Below are positions 15,645-24,100 of a stretch of 54,160 bases of DNA, in pieces. The notes under the pieces were generated by a model that saw nothing but the letters and a program-made list of their open reading frames with translations, was not told the origin of the DNA and did not search any database. Origin of the DNA: Subdoligranulum sp. (GTDB lineage Bacteria; Bacillota; Clostridia; Oscillospirales; Ruminococcaceae); assembly GCA_004555405.1 (NCBI GenBank), contig SFIE01000010.1:1-54160 (forward strand), given 5' to 3'. Every line of letters starts with the position of its first letter. The stretch's first letter is position 1. The position numbers were made by a program, and so were the translations under genes.

Positions 15645-16586
15645 TCATTCGGGGTTGGTTTCGATCAAATGCCAGAAGGGCTGATACAGGGCGGTCTGCT
15701 TGTCGCCTGCGTACCAGCGGCAGGGCGCAAACACCTGCTTTTGCGGGGCCGAGCCCAGATACTGGGCCCACCAGCTGTAGGTGCTGTTGCTCATAATAAA
15801 ATCGCTGCACTGCTGCATCAGCGCCAGATCGCCCACGGCGGTGCCCCCGGCGGGGGCATAAAGCGTTTTTTGGCCCGGCATCTGCAGGTTTTCGCGCACC
15901 CAGTCGGGGTCATCACTGAAAAACACAAAGGTGGCCCCGGGCAGCGCAGCGGCGGCAGCGGCCAGCGCCCGGCGGTAATAATCGGGCGTACACACCTGCA
16001 GCGCAGCGTTTTCGGGCTTCAGATAATCGCCGCGGCGGGCGTGTACGCAAACGGTGCGCCCTGCCCGGTTGGCCTCGGCCAGCGCGGCGGCAAACTCGTT
16101 TTGCGGAATGTTTTCGGGGCGGGGGCGAAGCTCGCGCCGAATGGTTTCGGTATAAGGAACAAAATATTCCTCGCCCTGAAAATAGCCCCACGCCAGCAGG
16201 TTTTGGGTGCTGCGGCGGCAGGCAAGATACCCCTCGGTGGCAAAATGTACGCCGAACCGATTCAGGATGGGGCAAATGCGGCGCTCAAAGCCGCTCCAGT
16301 CACGGCTCATCATGCCGCCGCGCTTGGTTTCGCAGCGCAGCGCCAGGCTGCGCAGCGCGTTGGGCAGCGGCAGGGCGGTTTTCATATAATCGGCATCCCG
16401 GCAAATTTCCACTTCGGGGGAAATGCACAGCAGCTGCAGCGCGCACACGGCGTGCGCCACCGGGCCGTCCTGCCGGTCCACCAGAACACAGCGCCCGCCA
16501 TAGGCCAGCTGCTGTGCCCGGGCAAAGGCATAGATGAACATCTGATTGCCCAGCCCGCCCATTACTTCGGCAACGGTTTGATTCAT
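15645..16586 (-). CDS. Alpha-1,2-fucosyltransferase (family GT11)
   Basis: 313 residues with the GT11 signatures: GGLGNQMFIYAFARA at the N-terminus, HARRGDY in the middle (the HxRRxDY GDP-fucose motif) and MSNSTYSWWAQYLG near the C-terminus. GT11 enzymes add L-fucose to the 2-OH of galactose, making an H-type structure. The ATG at 16586 has GAGG upstream; the longer frame starts inside the preceding gene. Same operon as a GT2 gene (11 bp upstream) and the flippase. Confidence 0.9.
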   Translation of the reverse strand: MNQTVAEVMGGLGNQMFIYAFARAQQLAYGGRCVLVDRQDGPVAHAVCALQLLCISPEVEICRDADYMKTALPLPNALRSLALRCETKRGGMMSRDWSGFERRICPILNRFGVHFATEGYLACRRSTQNLLAWGYFQGEEYFVPYTETIRRELRPRPENIPQNEFAAALAEANRAGRTVCVHARRGDYLKPENAALQVCTPDYYRRALAAAAAALPGATFVFFSDDPDWVRENLQMPGQKTLYAPAGGTAVGDLALMQQCSDFIMSNSTYSWWAQYLGSAPQKQVFAPCRWYAGDKQTALYQPFWHLIETNPE

Positions 16587-16596
16587 GGCGGCATCC

Positions 16597-17601
16597 TCAC
16601 TTTTTTCTTTTTTGCACAATACTGCCCAGTGCCAGCGCGGTGCGCGGGCCGAAAACGCACAGTACAATACGGTATAGGCTCCAATCCAAACGGCCCCGGC
16701 ACTGGCTGCCCAGCTTCCACAGGGGCTTCAGCTGCAAGATCAGCGGTGCGCAGGCACGGCGCACGGCCTTGCTTTGGGCGCTGGCCCCGCGCACATCCGG
16801 CCAAAAGCTGTTGGCAAGGCGCGCGAAGATCTCGGCCTTCTCCTCGGGGGAAAGCGTGCTGCGCAGGGCGTCGAAATGCCGGTAGCTGGCCAGAATGCCC
16901 TGAAAATGCCTGGGCGTGTTCACATTCATCAGGCTGCCCCTGCGGTTGGCGCGATAGATCACCATCACGGTTTCCACAAAGCACATCCGGCGGGCGTGGC
17001 GCAAAAGCTCAAGATCAAAGGGCATATCCTCGGCGTAGATCACCGGCTGCAGAAACTGAATGCCGTGGGCGCTGGCAAATTCGCGCCGCAGCACCAGTTT
17101 CCACACGCTCCAGTGGGCGCTGTCGTAAAAGCGGCGCACACGCTCGGCATAGCTTTCGCTTTGAAAAGCGCCGGGCACCAAATGCACCTCGCTGGGCGGG
17201 GCAATGCTGCCGGTGGATTCATCCAGCTCAAGATAGCGCCCAATGTACAGATCAAAGCCGGGATCTTTCTGCATATCGGCTTCCAGATGCTCCAGCATGG
17301 CCTCGGGCCAGTAGTCGTCGCTGTCCAGAAACAGCAGCCACTCGCCCCGGGCGGCGTTCATGCCGGTGATGCGTGCCCCGGCAAGGCCGCGGTTGTCCTG
17401 ATGGATCACCCGCACGCGCGCATCGCATTCGGCAAAGGCATCACACATGGCGGGGCTTTGGTCGGTGCTGCCATCGTCCACCAGAATACATTCCAGACTG
17501 GCGCGCTGCGAAAGCACGCTGCCCACGCACTGGGAAAGATAGGCGGCCACATTGTAAACCGGCACGATCACACTGAATTTAGGCTGGATTTGCTGCTCCA
17601 T
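16597..17601 (-). CDS. Glycosyltransferase family 2
   Basis: 334 residues. GT-A fold with FSVIVPVYNVAAYLSQCVGSVL, LVDDGSTDQSPAMCD and LLFLDSDDYW (the DXD-type metal site), then a C-terminal half with charged and hydrophobic stretches typical of EPS/capsule GT2 enzymes. GGGAGG precedes the ATG at 17601. It appears to be the first gene of the second transcription unit of the cluster: the 105-bp gap before it contains AT-rich TATACT/TATATC promoter words. Sugar and acceptor unknown. Confidence 0.9.
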   Translation of the reverse strand: MEQQIQPKFSVIVPVYNVAAYLSQCVGSVLSQRASLECILVDDGSTDQSPAMCDAFAECDARVRVIHQDNRGLAGARITGMNAARGEWLLFLDSDDYWPEAMLEHLEADMQKDPGFDLYIGRYLELDESTGSIAPPSEVHLVPGAFQSESYAERVRRFYDSAHWSVWKLVLRREFASAHGIQFLQPVIYAEDMPFDLELLRHARRMCFVETVMVIYRANRRGSLMNVNTPRHFQGILASYRHFDALRSTLSPEEKAEIFARLANSFWPDVRGASAQSKAVRRACAPLILQLKPLWKLGSQCRGRLDWSLYRIVLCVFGPRTALALGSIVQKRKK

Positions 17602-17706
17602 GAGAACCTCCCGGTGGGAATAGAATAAAGTGATATACAATTAGTATAAAACGGGAAAATAATACAAAGATGCGGGGTGAACTCGCTGCCCCTCAGGGCC
17701 CCGCCG

Positions 17707-18807
17707 TTACAAAACAAGCGAATCATACAGCGCCTGCATGGCCTTGGCGGCGGCGTTCTGCTCGTATCCGGCGGCGGTCAGCGCGGGCCATGCATCGGGG
17801 TGATCGCCGGGGGTGATGGCGCTCTGCACGGTGTCGGCCCACAGCGCGGGGGCGCTGCCCTCGGGCAAAAACTGCACAAGATCGGTCACGGCGCCATCCG
17901 GCGGCACGCTGGTGGAGGCAAAGCACCGCAGGCCGCAGCCCTGGGCTTCCACCAGTGTGATGGGGCTGCCCTCAAACTCGCTGGGCATCAGAAAACAGTC
18001 AAACGCATTGTAGTAATCCGGCACATTGGTGCGCACACCGGCCTGGATCACCCAGGGGCCGATGCCCAGTGCGCGGATTTTGGCATCCACCTGCGGCTGG
18101 TCTTCGCCGCCGCCCACCAGCATCAGCCGCCATGCGGGGTCTTTTTGATGCAGCAGAGAAAAAATTTCCAAAATCATGGGAATGCGCTTTTGGTGGTTGT
18201 AGCGCCCCACAAACCCGGCCAGCTTTTGGCTGGGCAAAATGCCGTACTCGGCGCGCAGGGCGCTGCGTGCGGCGGCGTTGGCATAAAAGCGGGTTTGGTC
18301 CACCGCGTTGCAGGCCACCGCAAAATTGGGCTTTTGGTGGATGCGGCTGCCAAACACAAACTGCCCGGCGGCCACGCTGCAGCCTAAAAAATAATCGCCG
18401 CTGGCCTGATACAGCCGGTGGGCAATGTGCCACGAAAGCGTCATGGGCGGATACACGATATGGCTGTGCAAAATCAGCTTTGCCCTGGGGCAGCAGGCCT
18501 TGATGATACAGGCCGAAACCGCGTTGATCTTGCTGGTGGTCATCATGTGAATGATGTCATAGTCCGGGTGATCGCGGAAAAAACCGGGATAAAACGGCAG
18601 GCGGGCCTTGTCGCCGTCCGGCATTTCCAAAATGCGCACACCGGCTTTTTCCAGTTCTTCCCGGCCGCTGGCCACGCCCTGCGGCGCGGGGGTAGCCAAA
18701 AGATCCACCGGATAGCGCGTAAGATCCATGTGCAGCAGCAGGTTGCGAATGTATTGCTGCACACCGCCGTTCACGGTGAGCAGGCTGCCGATCATCAGAA
18801 TTTTCAT
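17707..18807 (-). CDS. Glycosyltransferase family 4 (EpsF/WbnH-like)
   Basis: 366 residues, GT-B fold. N-terminal LMIGSLLTVNGGVQQYIRNLL (acceptor-side glycine loop), then VGRYNHQKR and the C-terminal E-x7-E donor motif in the form EFEGSPITLVEAQGCG. GT4 enzymes are retaining transferases using nucleotide sugars. Part of the five-gene upstream half of the cluster; gap of 15 bp to the gene before. Confidence 0.9.
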   Translation of the reverse strand: MKILMIGSLLTVNGGVQQYIRNLLLHMDLTRYPVDLLATPAPQGVASGREELEKAGVRILEMPDGDKARLPFYPGFFRDHPDYDIIHMMTTSKINAVSACIIKACCPRAKLILHSHIVYPPMTLSWHIAHRLYQASGDYFLGCSVAAGQFVFGSRIHQKPNFAVACNAVDQTRFYANAAARSALRAEYGILPSQKLAGFVGRYNHQKRIPMILEIFSLLHQKDPAWRLMLVGGGEDQPQVDAKIRALGIGPWVIQAGVRTNVPDYYNAFDCFLMPSEFEGSPITLVEAQGCGLRCFASTSVPPDGAVTDLVQFLPEGSAPALWADTVQSAITPGDHPDAWPALTAAGYEQNAAAKAMQALYDSLVL

Positions 18808-18822
18808 GGAAAAATTACTCCT

Positions 18823-19737
18823 TTACCAGTAGCTGCCGCCCTCCACCACATTCTGGGCTTTGGGGGTCTCGCTGGGGGCAGGGCGCACCCAGGCATCGTT
18901 GTAAAGCTTGCCGATCACAGGGTGATCGTCCCACCGGCGGCCCTTGATGCCAAACAGGATCTGCGTGGCGCCGCTGGTTTGAATGGCCTGCTTGCCAAGG
19001 CTGCGGCAATAGGCGGCCAGCGGCAGGCCGTAGGCCCCTGCCCCGATGAGCGCCACCTCAAAATCGGCGGCATCGATCCGGCGCTGCATGAAGGCCAGCG
19101 CATCAAACCAGGTATCAAAGGGCGGCTTTTCCCCCGCGATGCTTTGCACAGCGGGGATCACCGTGAGCTCTGCAAATTCCGGCAGTACGGTTTTGCCCGG
19201 AAAGAGCTCGCTTCGGCGCTGATACTGGCTGCGAATGCTCTGGGCAAAGGGATGCACCACCAAAACGCGCTTTCCGGCCAGGGCCTCGCTCCACGGCCGG
19301 GCAAAATAATAGGGCTCCAGACTGCGAATGCGCAAAAACTGTGTGTGCCCGGCCCGGCGCATTTCTCCGGCCACGCGGCGCTCGGCGCCCACATCCCACA
19401 CGGCCAGCAGATCGGCCTGCAGCATGGCCTGATGATACACCTCGCAAAAGCGGTGCAGCGAGGCATCATCGTTGGAAAACACACCGCTCAGCGCCGAAAT
19501 ATCCTGCCGGATCTTTTCGGAAAAATGCGCCCCGCCATGCAGATGCTCGGCAAGGCAGCGCATTTCCGTGGCACCGGCGCGCAGGGCCAGAAACGGCTCT
19601 TCGCTGCGCAGGCGCTGGGCAATGGCCAGATTTCCCTGCTCTTCGTTCAGCAGGCCGAAGCCTGCATATTTGCTGTAAAAGGTGGTGGTTTTCACCACAT
19701 CGCGCAAGCGCTGCACCCAAAAACCGTGGTTATCCAT
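18823..19737 (-). CDS. Putative GT-D-like glycosyltransferase, poorly known family
   Basis: 304 residues without a familiar GT-A or GT-B signature. FLALRAGATEMRCL near residue 50 resembles the RFGDGE-type motif of GT-D (DUF1792) enzymes, and the C-terminal FEVALIGAGAYGLPLAAYC segment with GKQAIQTSGATQILFG matches the Rossmann-like end seen in that group. The family resemblance is from memory and motif shape only. The ATG at 19737 overlaps the stop of the preceding GT4 gene by 8 bp and has GGGAGGA upstream. Its place in the cluster supports a role in glycan assembly. Confidence 0.5.
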   Translation of the reverse strand: MDNHGFWVQRLRDVVKTTTFYSKYAGFGLLNEEQGNLAIAQRLRSEEPFLALRAGATEMRCLAEHLHGGAHFSEKIRQDISALSGVFSNDDASLHRFCEVYHQAMLQADLLAVWDVGAERRVAGEMRRAGHTQFLRIRSLEPYYFARPWSEALAGKRVLVVHPFAQSIRSQYQRRSELFPGKTVLPEFAELTVIPAVQSIAGEKPPFDTWFDALAFMQRRIDAADFEVALIGAGAYGLPLAAYCRSLGKQAIQTSGATQILFGIKGRRWDDHPVIGKLYNDAWVRPAPSETPKAQNVVEGGSYW

Positions 19738-20839
19738 GATGCGCCTCCTCCCATTTTGCCAGCATGGTCTGCGCCGTGGCCTTCCACTGAAAACGCTCCA
19801 GCACGCTTTGGTGGGCGGCGGGGCCCATGGCGGGGGCAAGGCGCTGCAGGGCGGGGGCATACTCGGCGGTGTCGGTTACAAGAAATCCGGTTTTGCCCGG
19901 CTGCACGATCAGATCCGGCCCGGGGGCGTGGCGTGCGATCACGGGGCAGCCTGCATACAGGGCTTCCAGAATGCTCATGCCAAAGATCTCGTGGTCGTTA
20001 AAATTCAAAAAAGCATCCGCCGCATGGTAATAGGGCTGCACCTGCTCGTTGGGCAGGGCGGCGATCATGGTCACACGGTCGGCAAGGCCCAGCTCTTCAA
20101 ATCGGCGGGCCAGTGCGGCGGAAAGCTCGCCTTTGCCAATGCACACAAGGCGGGTGTCTGCGGGGCAGGCCGAAAGCACCTCGGCCATATCCAAGGGCCG
20201 CTTAAAGGGGTCCAGCCGGCCCACATACAAAAGCAGCAGTCCGCTTTGTGCAAGGCCCAGCCGTGCACGCACCTGGGCCTTGGTGCCCGGTACGGGCGGA
20301 ATGATGGAAAGGTCCAGCCCTACGGGGGCCAGCTGTGCCTTCACCCCGTGGGCGCGCAGCAGGGCGGCAATGGCCGGGGTTTTGGCAAAGGTGACGCTGT
20401 GCTGAAAACAGCGCAGGTTTCGCCGGGCCAGAAGATCCATGACAAAGCGCTTGGCGGCATTATGGCTGTCGCTTTTCAGCGCGCCGATATAGTTGGCGCA
20501 GGCAATGCCGTGGGCGCGGCAAAAGCGATGCACTGCGGGGGCAAAAAGATGGTTGTCGGCCAGCAGCAGCACCTGATCTACGCCCAGACGGCACAGAAAA
20601 TCCAGATTATAAAAAGCGTGTACCCCCAGCCCCTTGGCAGGCAAAAACAGTGCCTGCGCCCCGGGGCAAAGGCGCACACAGCGCTCCTCGGCGGCCTCGG
20701 CCATGGTGTCGGGGTATGCCACGGTGCAGCGATGCCCCAGTGCGGCAAAGGCCTTGGCAAGGCCCACCTCCTGACAGTTATAGCTGCCAAATTGGCCGGA
20801 AGCGCCGCAGTAGATCTGCAAAATGGCAATGTGCATCAT
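19730..20839 (-). CDS. Glycosyltransferase family 4
   Basis: 369 residues, GT-B fold. N-terminal CGASGQFGSYNCQEVGLAKA (open glycine loop), LLYVGRLDPFKRPLDM at the hinge and EIFGMSILEALYAGCPV, the E-x7-E donor site. AAGGAG precedes the start; two consecutive ATG codons at 20839 and 20836 are both possible. Overlaps the next gene by 8 bp. Confidence 0.9.
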   Translation of the reverse strand: MMHIAILQIYCGASGQFGSYNCQEVGLAKAFAALGHRCTVAYPDTMAEAAEERCVRLCPGAQALFLPAKGLGVHAFYNLDFLCRLGVDQVLLLADNHLFAPAVHRFCRAHGIACANYIGALKSDSHNAAKRFVMDLLARRNLRCFQHSVTFAKTPAIAALLRAHGVKAQLAPVGLDLSIIPPVPGTKAQVRARLGLAQSGLLLLYVGRLDPFKRPLDMAEVLSACPADTRLVCIGKGELSAALARRFEELGLADRVTMIAALPNEQVQPYYHAADAFLNFNDHEIFGMSILEALYAGCPVIARHAPGPDLIVQPGKTGFLVTDTAEYAPALQRLAPAMGPAAHQSVLERFQWKATAQTMLAKWEEAHHG

Positions 20840-20848
20840 CGTGGCTCC

Positions 20849-21745
20849 TTACTTTAAATACCGCATATCAATAATTTCGTAGCGGCTGTCGTGGCCGTAG
20901 GTGTGGGTGCCGATGTACCGGCTGCGCGGAATACCCGCAAGGGAAACATCACGCACGGTCACCAGTTTGTCCGGCGTTTCGGCATCGTCGGTCAGCTTCC
21001 AGAACTGAATGGAAACGCCGTAGTCCACATCGGTGCTGAGCTGGGCGCAGCGCCAGCGGTTTTGCCCCACCTGGGTGATGGGCCCGGCGCTGCGGTCGGT
21101 ATAATTCCAAAGCTGGGCGCGGTTGAAATCCTCGTGGGGGGCAAGGGCAAAATGGCCCTCCGTGCCCGAAAGCGTGTAGCGGCGGTACTGCACCTGCAGC
21201 TGGTCGGCAGGCAATGTAACGCTGGCCTGAATTTCCAGCGCCTGGTCATCGGCGCGGTTCACAATGGCATCGCACACTTCCTCGCCCAGCGAAAAACGGG
21301 CGGCCTGCTGCCACTGATAGGGAAACGAAACGCATTTGTACAGGCACAGGCTATGGTCGTTGCCGGTTTCGGGCAGCATCCAGATTTCGCCCCGCCAGCG
21401 GAACACATTGGGAAAGGAAAGATGAAACTCTTTTTCCAAAATGGGCACCGGCGTTTCGGGGCCCTCATCGGTGAGGCGGCTCACGGCCAAAAGCCCCTTG
21501 TGGGTGCGGCGGTCATAGGCTTCGCAAAACAGCCAATGCTCGCCGTTTTCCTCAAACAGCATGGGGTCGGCATACCAGTAGTCGGGGCTGTAGGGCATGG
21601 GGGTGAACTCCCCTGCCCCGGTTTCGGGCAGCGACTCGCCGGGCACAAAGCGCCGCCAGCCGATGGTGTAGATCTCCTTGTGGCCCATCAGCTTGCGAAC
21701 AAGGCGCAGGGGCGGCATATGCAAAGCGCGGTAAAGCTGGTTCAT
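20849..21745 (-). CDS. Beta-propeller-type protein of glycan clusters (GINT1 N-terminal-like)
   Basis: 298 residues. The middle part has WYADPMLFEENGEHWLFCEAYD, FPNVFRWRGEIWMLPET and repeated aromatic strands, a pattern shared with five-bladed propellers related to GH43 and with the N-terminal domain of plant GINT1-type glycosyltransferases. Such proteins are common in capsule and exopolysaccharide loci, but their function is unknown. No signal peptide. The start overlaps the stop of the upstream GT4 gene (ATGA) with AGGAGGAG before it. Confidence 0.6.
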   Translation of the reverse strand: MNQLYRALHMPPLRLVRKLMGHKEIYTIGWRRFVPGESLPETGAGEFTPMPYSPDYWYADPMLFEENGEHWLFCEAYDRRTHKGLLAVSRLTDEGPETPVPILEKEFHLSFPNVFRWRGEIWMLPETGNDHSLCLYKCVSFPYQWQQAARFSLGEEVCDAIVNRADDQALEIQASVTLPADQLQVQYRRYTLSGTEGHFALAPHEDFNRAQLWNYTDRSAGPITQVGQNRWRCAQLSTDVDYGVSIQFWKLTDDAETPDKLVTVRDVSLAGIPRSRYIGTHTYGHDSRYEIIDMRYLK

Positions 21746-22962
21746 GGCTCCTCCTGTTGCGCCTGCAGGGCGCGGCGGTAAATTTGCAAAAGTGCATGGT
21801 AGTTTTGCTGGGGGGCAAACTGTGCGGCGGCGTGGCTCTGGATCGCCTTGGGGCACAGCGTGGGCAACATTTCGTTCAGCTTCTGCACGGCCTCGGCCAT
21901 TGCCCGGGGATCTCCGGCGGCAAAGCGCAGGCCGTTTTGCCCGGGCCGGATCATGGCCCCGATGTTGCCCAGATCACTGCCCAGCACCGGCGTGCCCTGC
22001 ATCAGGCTTTCGGCGGCGGTCAGGCCAAAGCTTTCGTAGCAAAGGCTGGGCACGATCACCGCTTTTACGCGGCGCTGATACTCGGTGAGCACCTCGGGGG
22101 CAAGGCGGCCCAGAAACCGCACATTCTCCAAGCCGTTGGTGTGGGCAAAAAAGCTGCATTGGGTGCTTTGGGGGCCATCGCCTGCCACAAACAGCGGCTC
22201 GTTCCATGCAAGCAGCTTCCATGCCTGCAGCAGCGGCAGAATGCCCTTTAATTCCTCTAAACGCCCGGCAAACAGCCAGCCCCGCCGCTGGGATATGGGC
22301 AGCGGCGGCCGCACAGCACAGGCTGCGGCGTGGGGCTTTACCAGCAGGCGCTCAGGGGTGAGCAGCTTCAGCTTCCGGTTATATTGTAAAAACTTTTCAC
22401 GGTCAAACTCGGTGGGGGCAATGGCCCACACGCCCTGCCATGTGCCCAGGCGGCGGTGCAGGGCCAGCATGGCGGCCACCACAAGGCTTTGGGCGGTGCT
22501 GCCGCGGTAACACTTGTGCTTTACGGCACACAAAAGGCTGCGGCGCGGGCAATCCTCACAAATATGGCCGCCGCGCATCAGAATGCCGTTGGGGCACAAA
22601 AGCCGAAAGTTGTGCAGAGTCATCACCACGGGCACGCCCTCGGCCTTGGCGGCGCGAAACACGCTGGGGCTGATGCACAATAGGGTGTTGTGGATATGCA
22701 CAATGTCCGGTTTTTCGCGGCGGATCAGCGCGCGCACCTCACGGGCTGCGCGGCGGTTGTACAGCGCCGAAAGCGCCATCGTGAGCTTTTGCCATGCGCC
22801 CGCAGGCTCGGCATTGGTGCGCTCATAAACGATCACACGGTGGCCGTGGCTTTGCAAGAGATCCCGCTCGGCAGAAAAAACGGTATCTTCACCGCCCGGA
22901 ATGCGGTAGTGGTTGTGGATCAGCAGCACGCTGGGCAGAAAACCGGGGTTTTGGCTGGGCAT
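21742..22962 (-). CDS. Glycosyltransferase family 4, first gene of the glycan cluster
   Basis: 406 residues, GT-B fold. HNHYRIPGGEDTVFSAERDLL is a typical N-terminal loop of this GT4 subgroup; DIVHIHNTL, a cysteine-rich patch (CEDCPRRSLLCAVKHKC) also seen in relatives, the hinge FAGRLEELKGI and the donor motif ESFGLTAAESLMQGTPV follow. A promoter-like TATAAT (minus strand, 23002-22997) lies 35 bp upstream. Confidence 0.9.
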   Translation of the reverse strand: MPSQNPGFLPSVLLIHNHYRIPGGEDTVFSAERDLLQSHGHRVIVYERTNAEPAGAWQKLTMALSALYNRRAAREVRALIRREKPDIVHIHNTLLCISPSVFRAAKAEGVPVVMTLHNFRLLCPNGILMRGGHICEDCPRRSLLCAVKHKCYRGSTAQSLVVAAMLALHRRLGTWQGVWAIAPTEFDREKFLQYNRKLKLLTPERLLVKPHAAACAVRPPLPISQRRGWLFAGRLEELKGILPLLQAWKLLAWNEPLFVAGDGPQSTQCSFFAHTNGLENVRFLGRLAPEVLTEYQRRVKAVIVPSLCYESFGLTAAESLMQGTPVLGSDLGNIGAMIRPGQNGLRFAAGDPRAMAEAVQKLNEMLPTLCPKAIQSHAAAQFAPQQNYHALLQIYRRALQAQQEEP

Positions 22963-23064
22963 GAGGCACCTTCTTTTTTGGCGTATATTCTACTCTATTA
23001 TATAGCACCTGCCCCAAAAAGAAAAGTCATTCGTGCAAAAGCCGCTGCGCCGGAAAAAACGCAA

Positions 23065-23092
23065 AGCGGGCGGGGCAAAAGCCCCGCCCGCT
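23065..23092 (-). terminator. Terminator after the hydrolase gene
   Basis: Perfect 12-bp stem AGCGGGCGGGGC/GCCCCGCCCGCT; on the minus strand it is followed by a T-rich run. It separates the MATE-hydrolase unit from the glycan cluster. Confidence 0.85.
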
Positions 23093-23117
23093 CAGCGGAA
23101 TAAAATAGATCTGGCGC

Positions 23118-24056
23118 TTATTCGTTCTGGCCCGCTGCCATGTGGGCGTTCATCCAATCCAGCAGGTCAGCGTATACGGTTTCACGGTTCACCTCGTTCA
23201 GCAGTTCATGGCGGCAGCCGGGATAAAGCAGGCAGCGAACCTGCTGCAAGCCCGCCGCCCGATAGCGCGCATAGGCCGCCCGAACCCCCTTGCCAAAGCC
23301 GCCCACAGGGTCACACTCGCCGGAGATCAAAAGTAAGGGCAGGCTTTTGGGAATGCCCTTCATGCGCCGGGCCGACTGTGCCTCGCCGATGGAAACAAAC
23401 ATATTATCATAAGCGTTCACCGTAAAGCGGAAGCAGCGCAGCGGGTCACGCCCATAGCTGGCGGCGATCTCCTCGTCGCTTGTGATCCACTCGCACCCGG
23501 TTTTTACGGGCTGAAAACGCCGGTTGAAGCCGCCGGTGGTCAGCTTGTCCAGCAGGGCGCTGCGGCTTTTCCAGCCCCTGGCGCAGGCCGAAAGCCGGGC
23601 AATGGTGCGGGCAGCCAGCAGCGTGAGGGCGCTTTGGCTGCCGGTGCCCATAATAATGGCCCCGGCCAGCCCCTGCCCGTGGCGCTGGATATACTGGCGG
23701 GTCAAAAAGCTGCCCATGCTGTGCCCCAGAATAAAATAGGGCAGCTGGGGGTGATCTTTCTGTGTGAGGGTGCGCAGGGTGTGAATGTCCTGCAGCACAC
23801 AGCCGTTGCCGTTGGGCTGGGCAAAAAAGCCCCGGTTTTCTTCGCCCGCCACCGAAAGGCCGTGGCCCAGATGGTCGTTGCCCACCACCAGAAAGCCCTG
23901 GGCGGCCAGCCAGCGGGCAAAGCGGTCATACCAGCCCATGTGCTCGTACATACCGTGAACGAATTGCAAAACCGCCCGCGGGGCACACGGCGGCTCCCAG
24001 CAGGCTGCGCGGATCTGTGTGCGGCCATCGGCCGAAAGATAGAAAAATTCCTTCAT
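23118..24056 (-). CDS. Alpha/beta hydrolase, monoacylglycerol-lipase-like
   Basis: 312 residues of the serine aminopeptidase S33/Hydrolase_4 type. Nucleophile elbow GHSMGS, acid in LLISGECDPVGGFGKG, and the catalytic His in CRHELLNE are in canonical order; the oxyanion region is VHGMYEHMGWYD. Such enzymes cleave monoacylglycerols, lysophospholipids or other esters at the membrane. No signal peptide. GGAGG precedes the start; it follows the second MATE gene by 44 bp in the same operon. Confidence 0.9.
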   Translation of the reverse strand: MKEFFYLSADGRTQIRAACWEPPCAPRAVLQFVHGMYEHMGWYDRFARWLAAQGFLVVGNDHLGHGLSVAGEENRGFFAQPNGNGCVLQDIHTLRTLTQKDHPQLPYFILGHSMGSFLTRQYIQRHGQGLAGAIIMGTGSQSALTLLAARTIARLSACARGWKSRSALLDKLTTGGFNRRFQPVKTGCEWITSDEEIAASYGRDPLRCFRFTVNAYDNMFVSIGEAQSARRMKGIPKSLPLLLISGECDPVGGFGKGVRAAYARYRAAGLQQVRCLLYPGCRHELLNEVNRETVYADLLDWMNAHMAAGQNE

Positions 24057-24100
24057 ACAGGGGGCCTCCTTGCATCAAATGGGTTTTCGGCGGGGCGGCA

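Noticed and set aside
13415..17369. Long plus-strand frames opposite the glycan cluster
   Set aside because: They run against clear GT and flippase genes and show the composition of antisense shadows.
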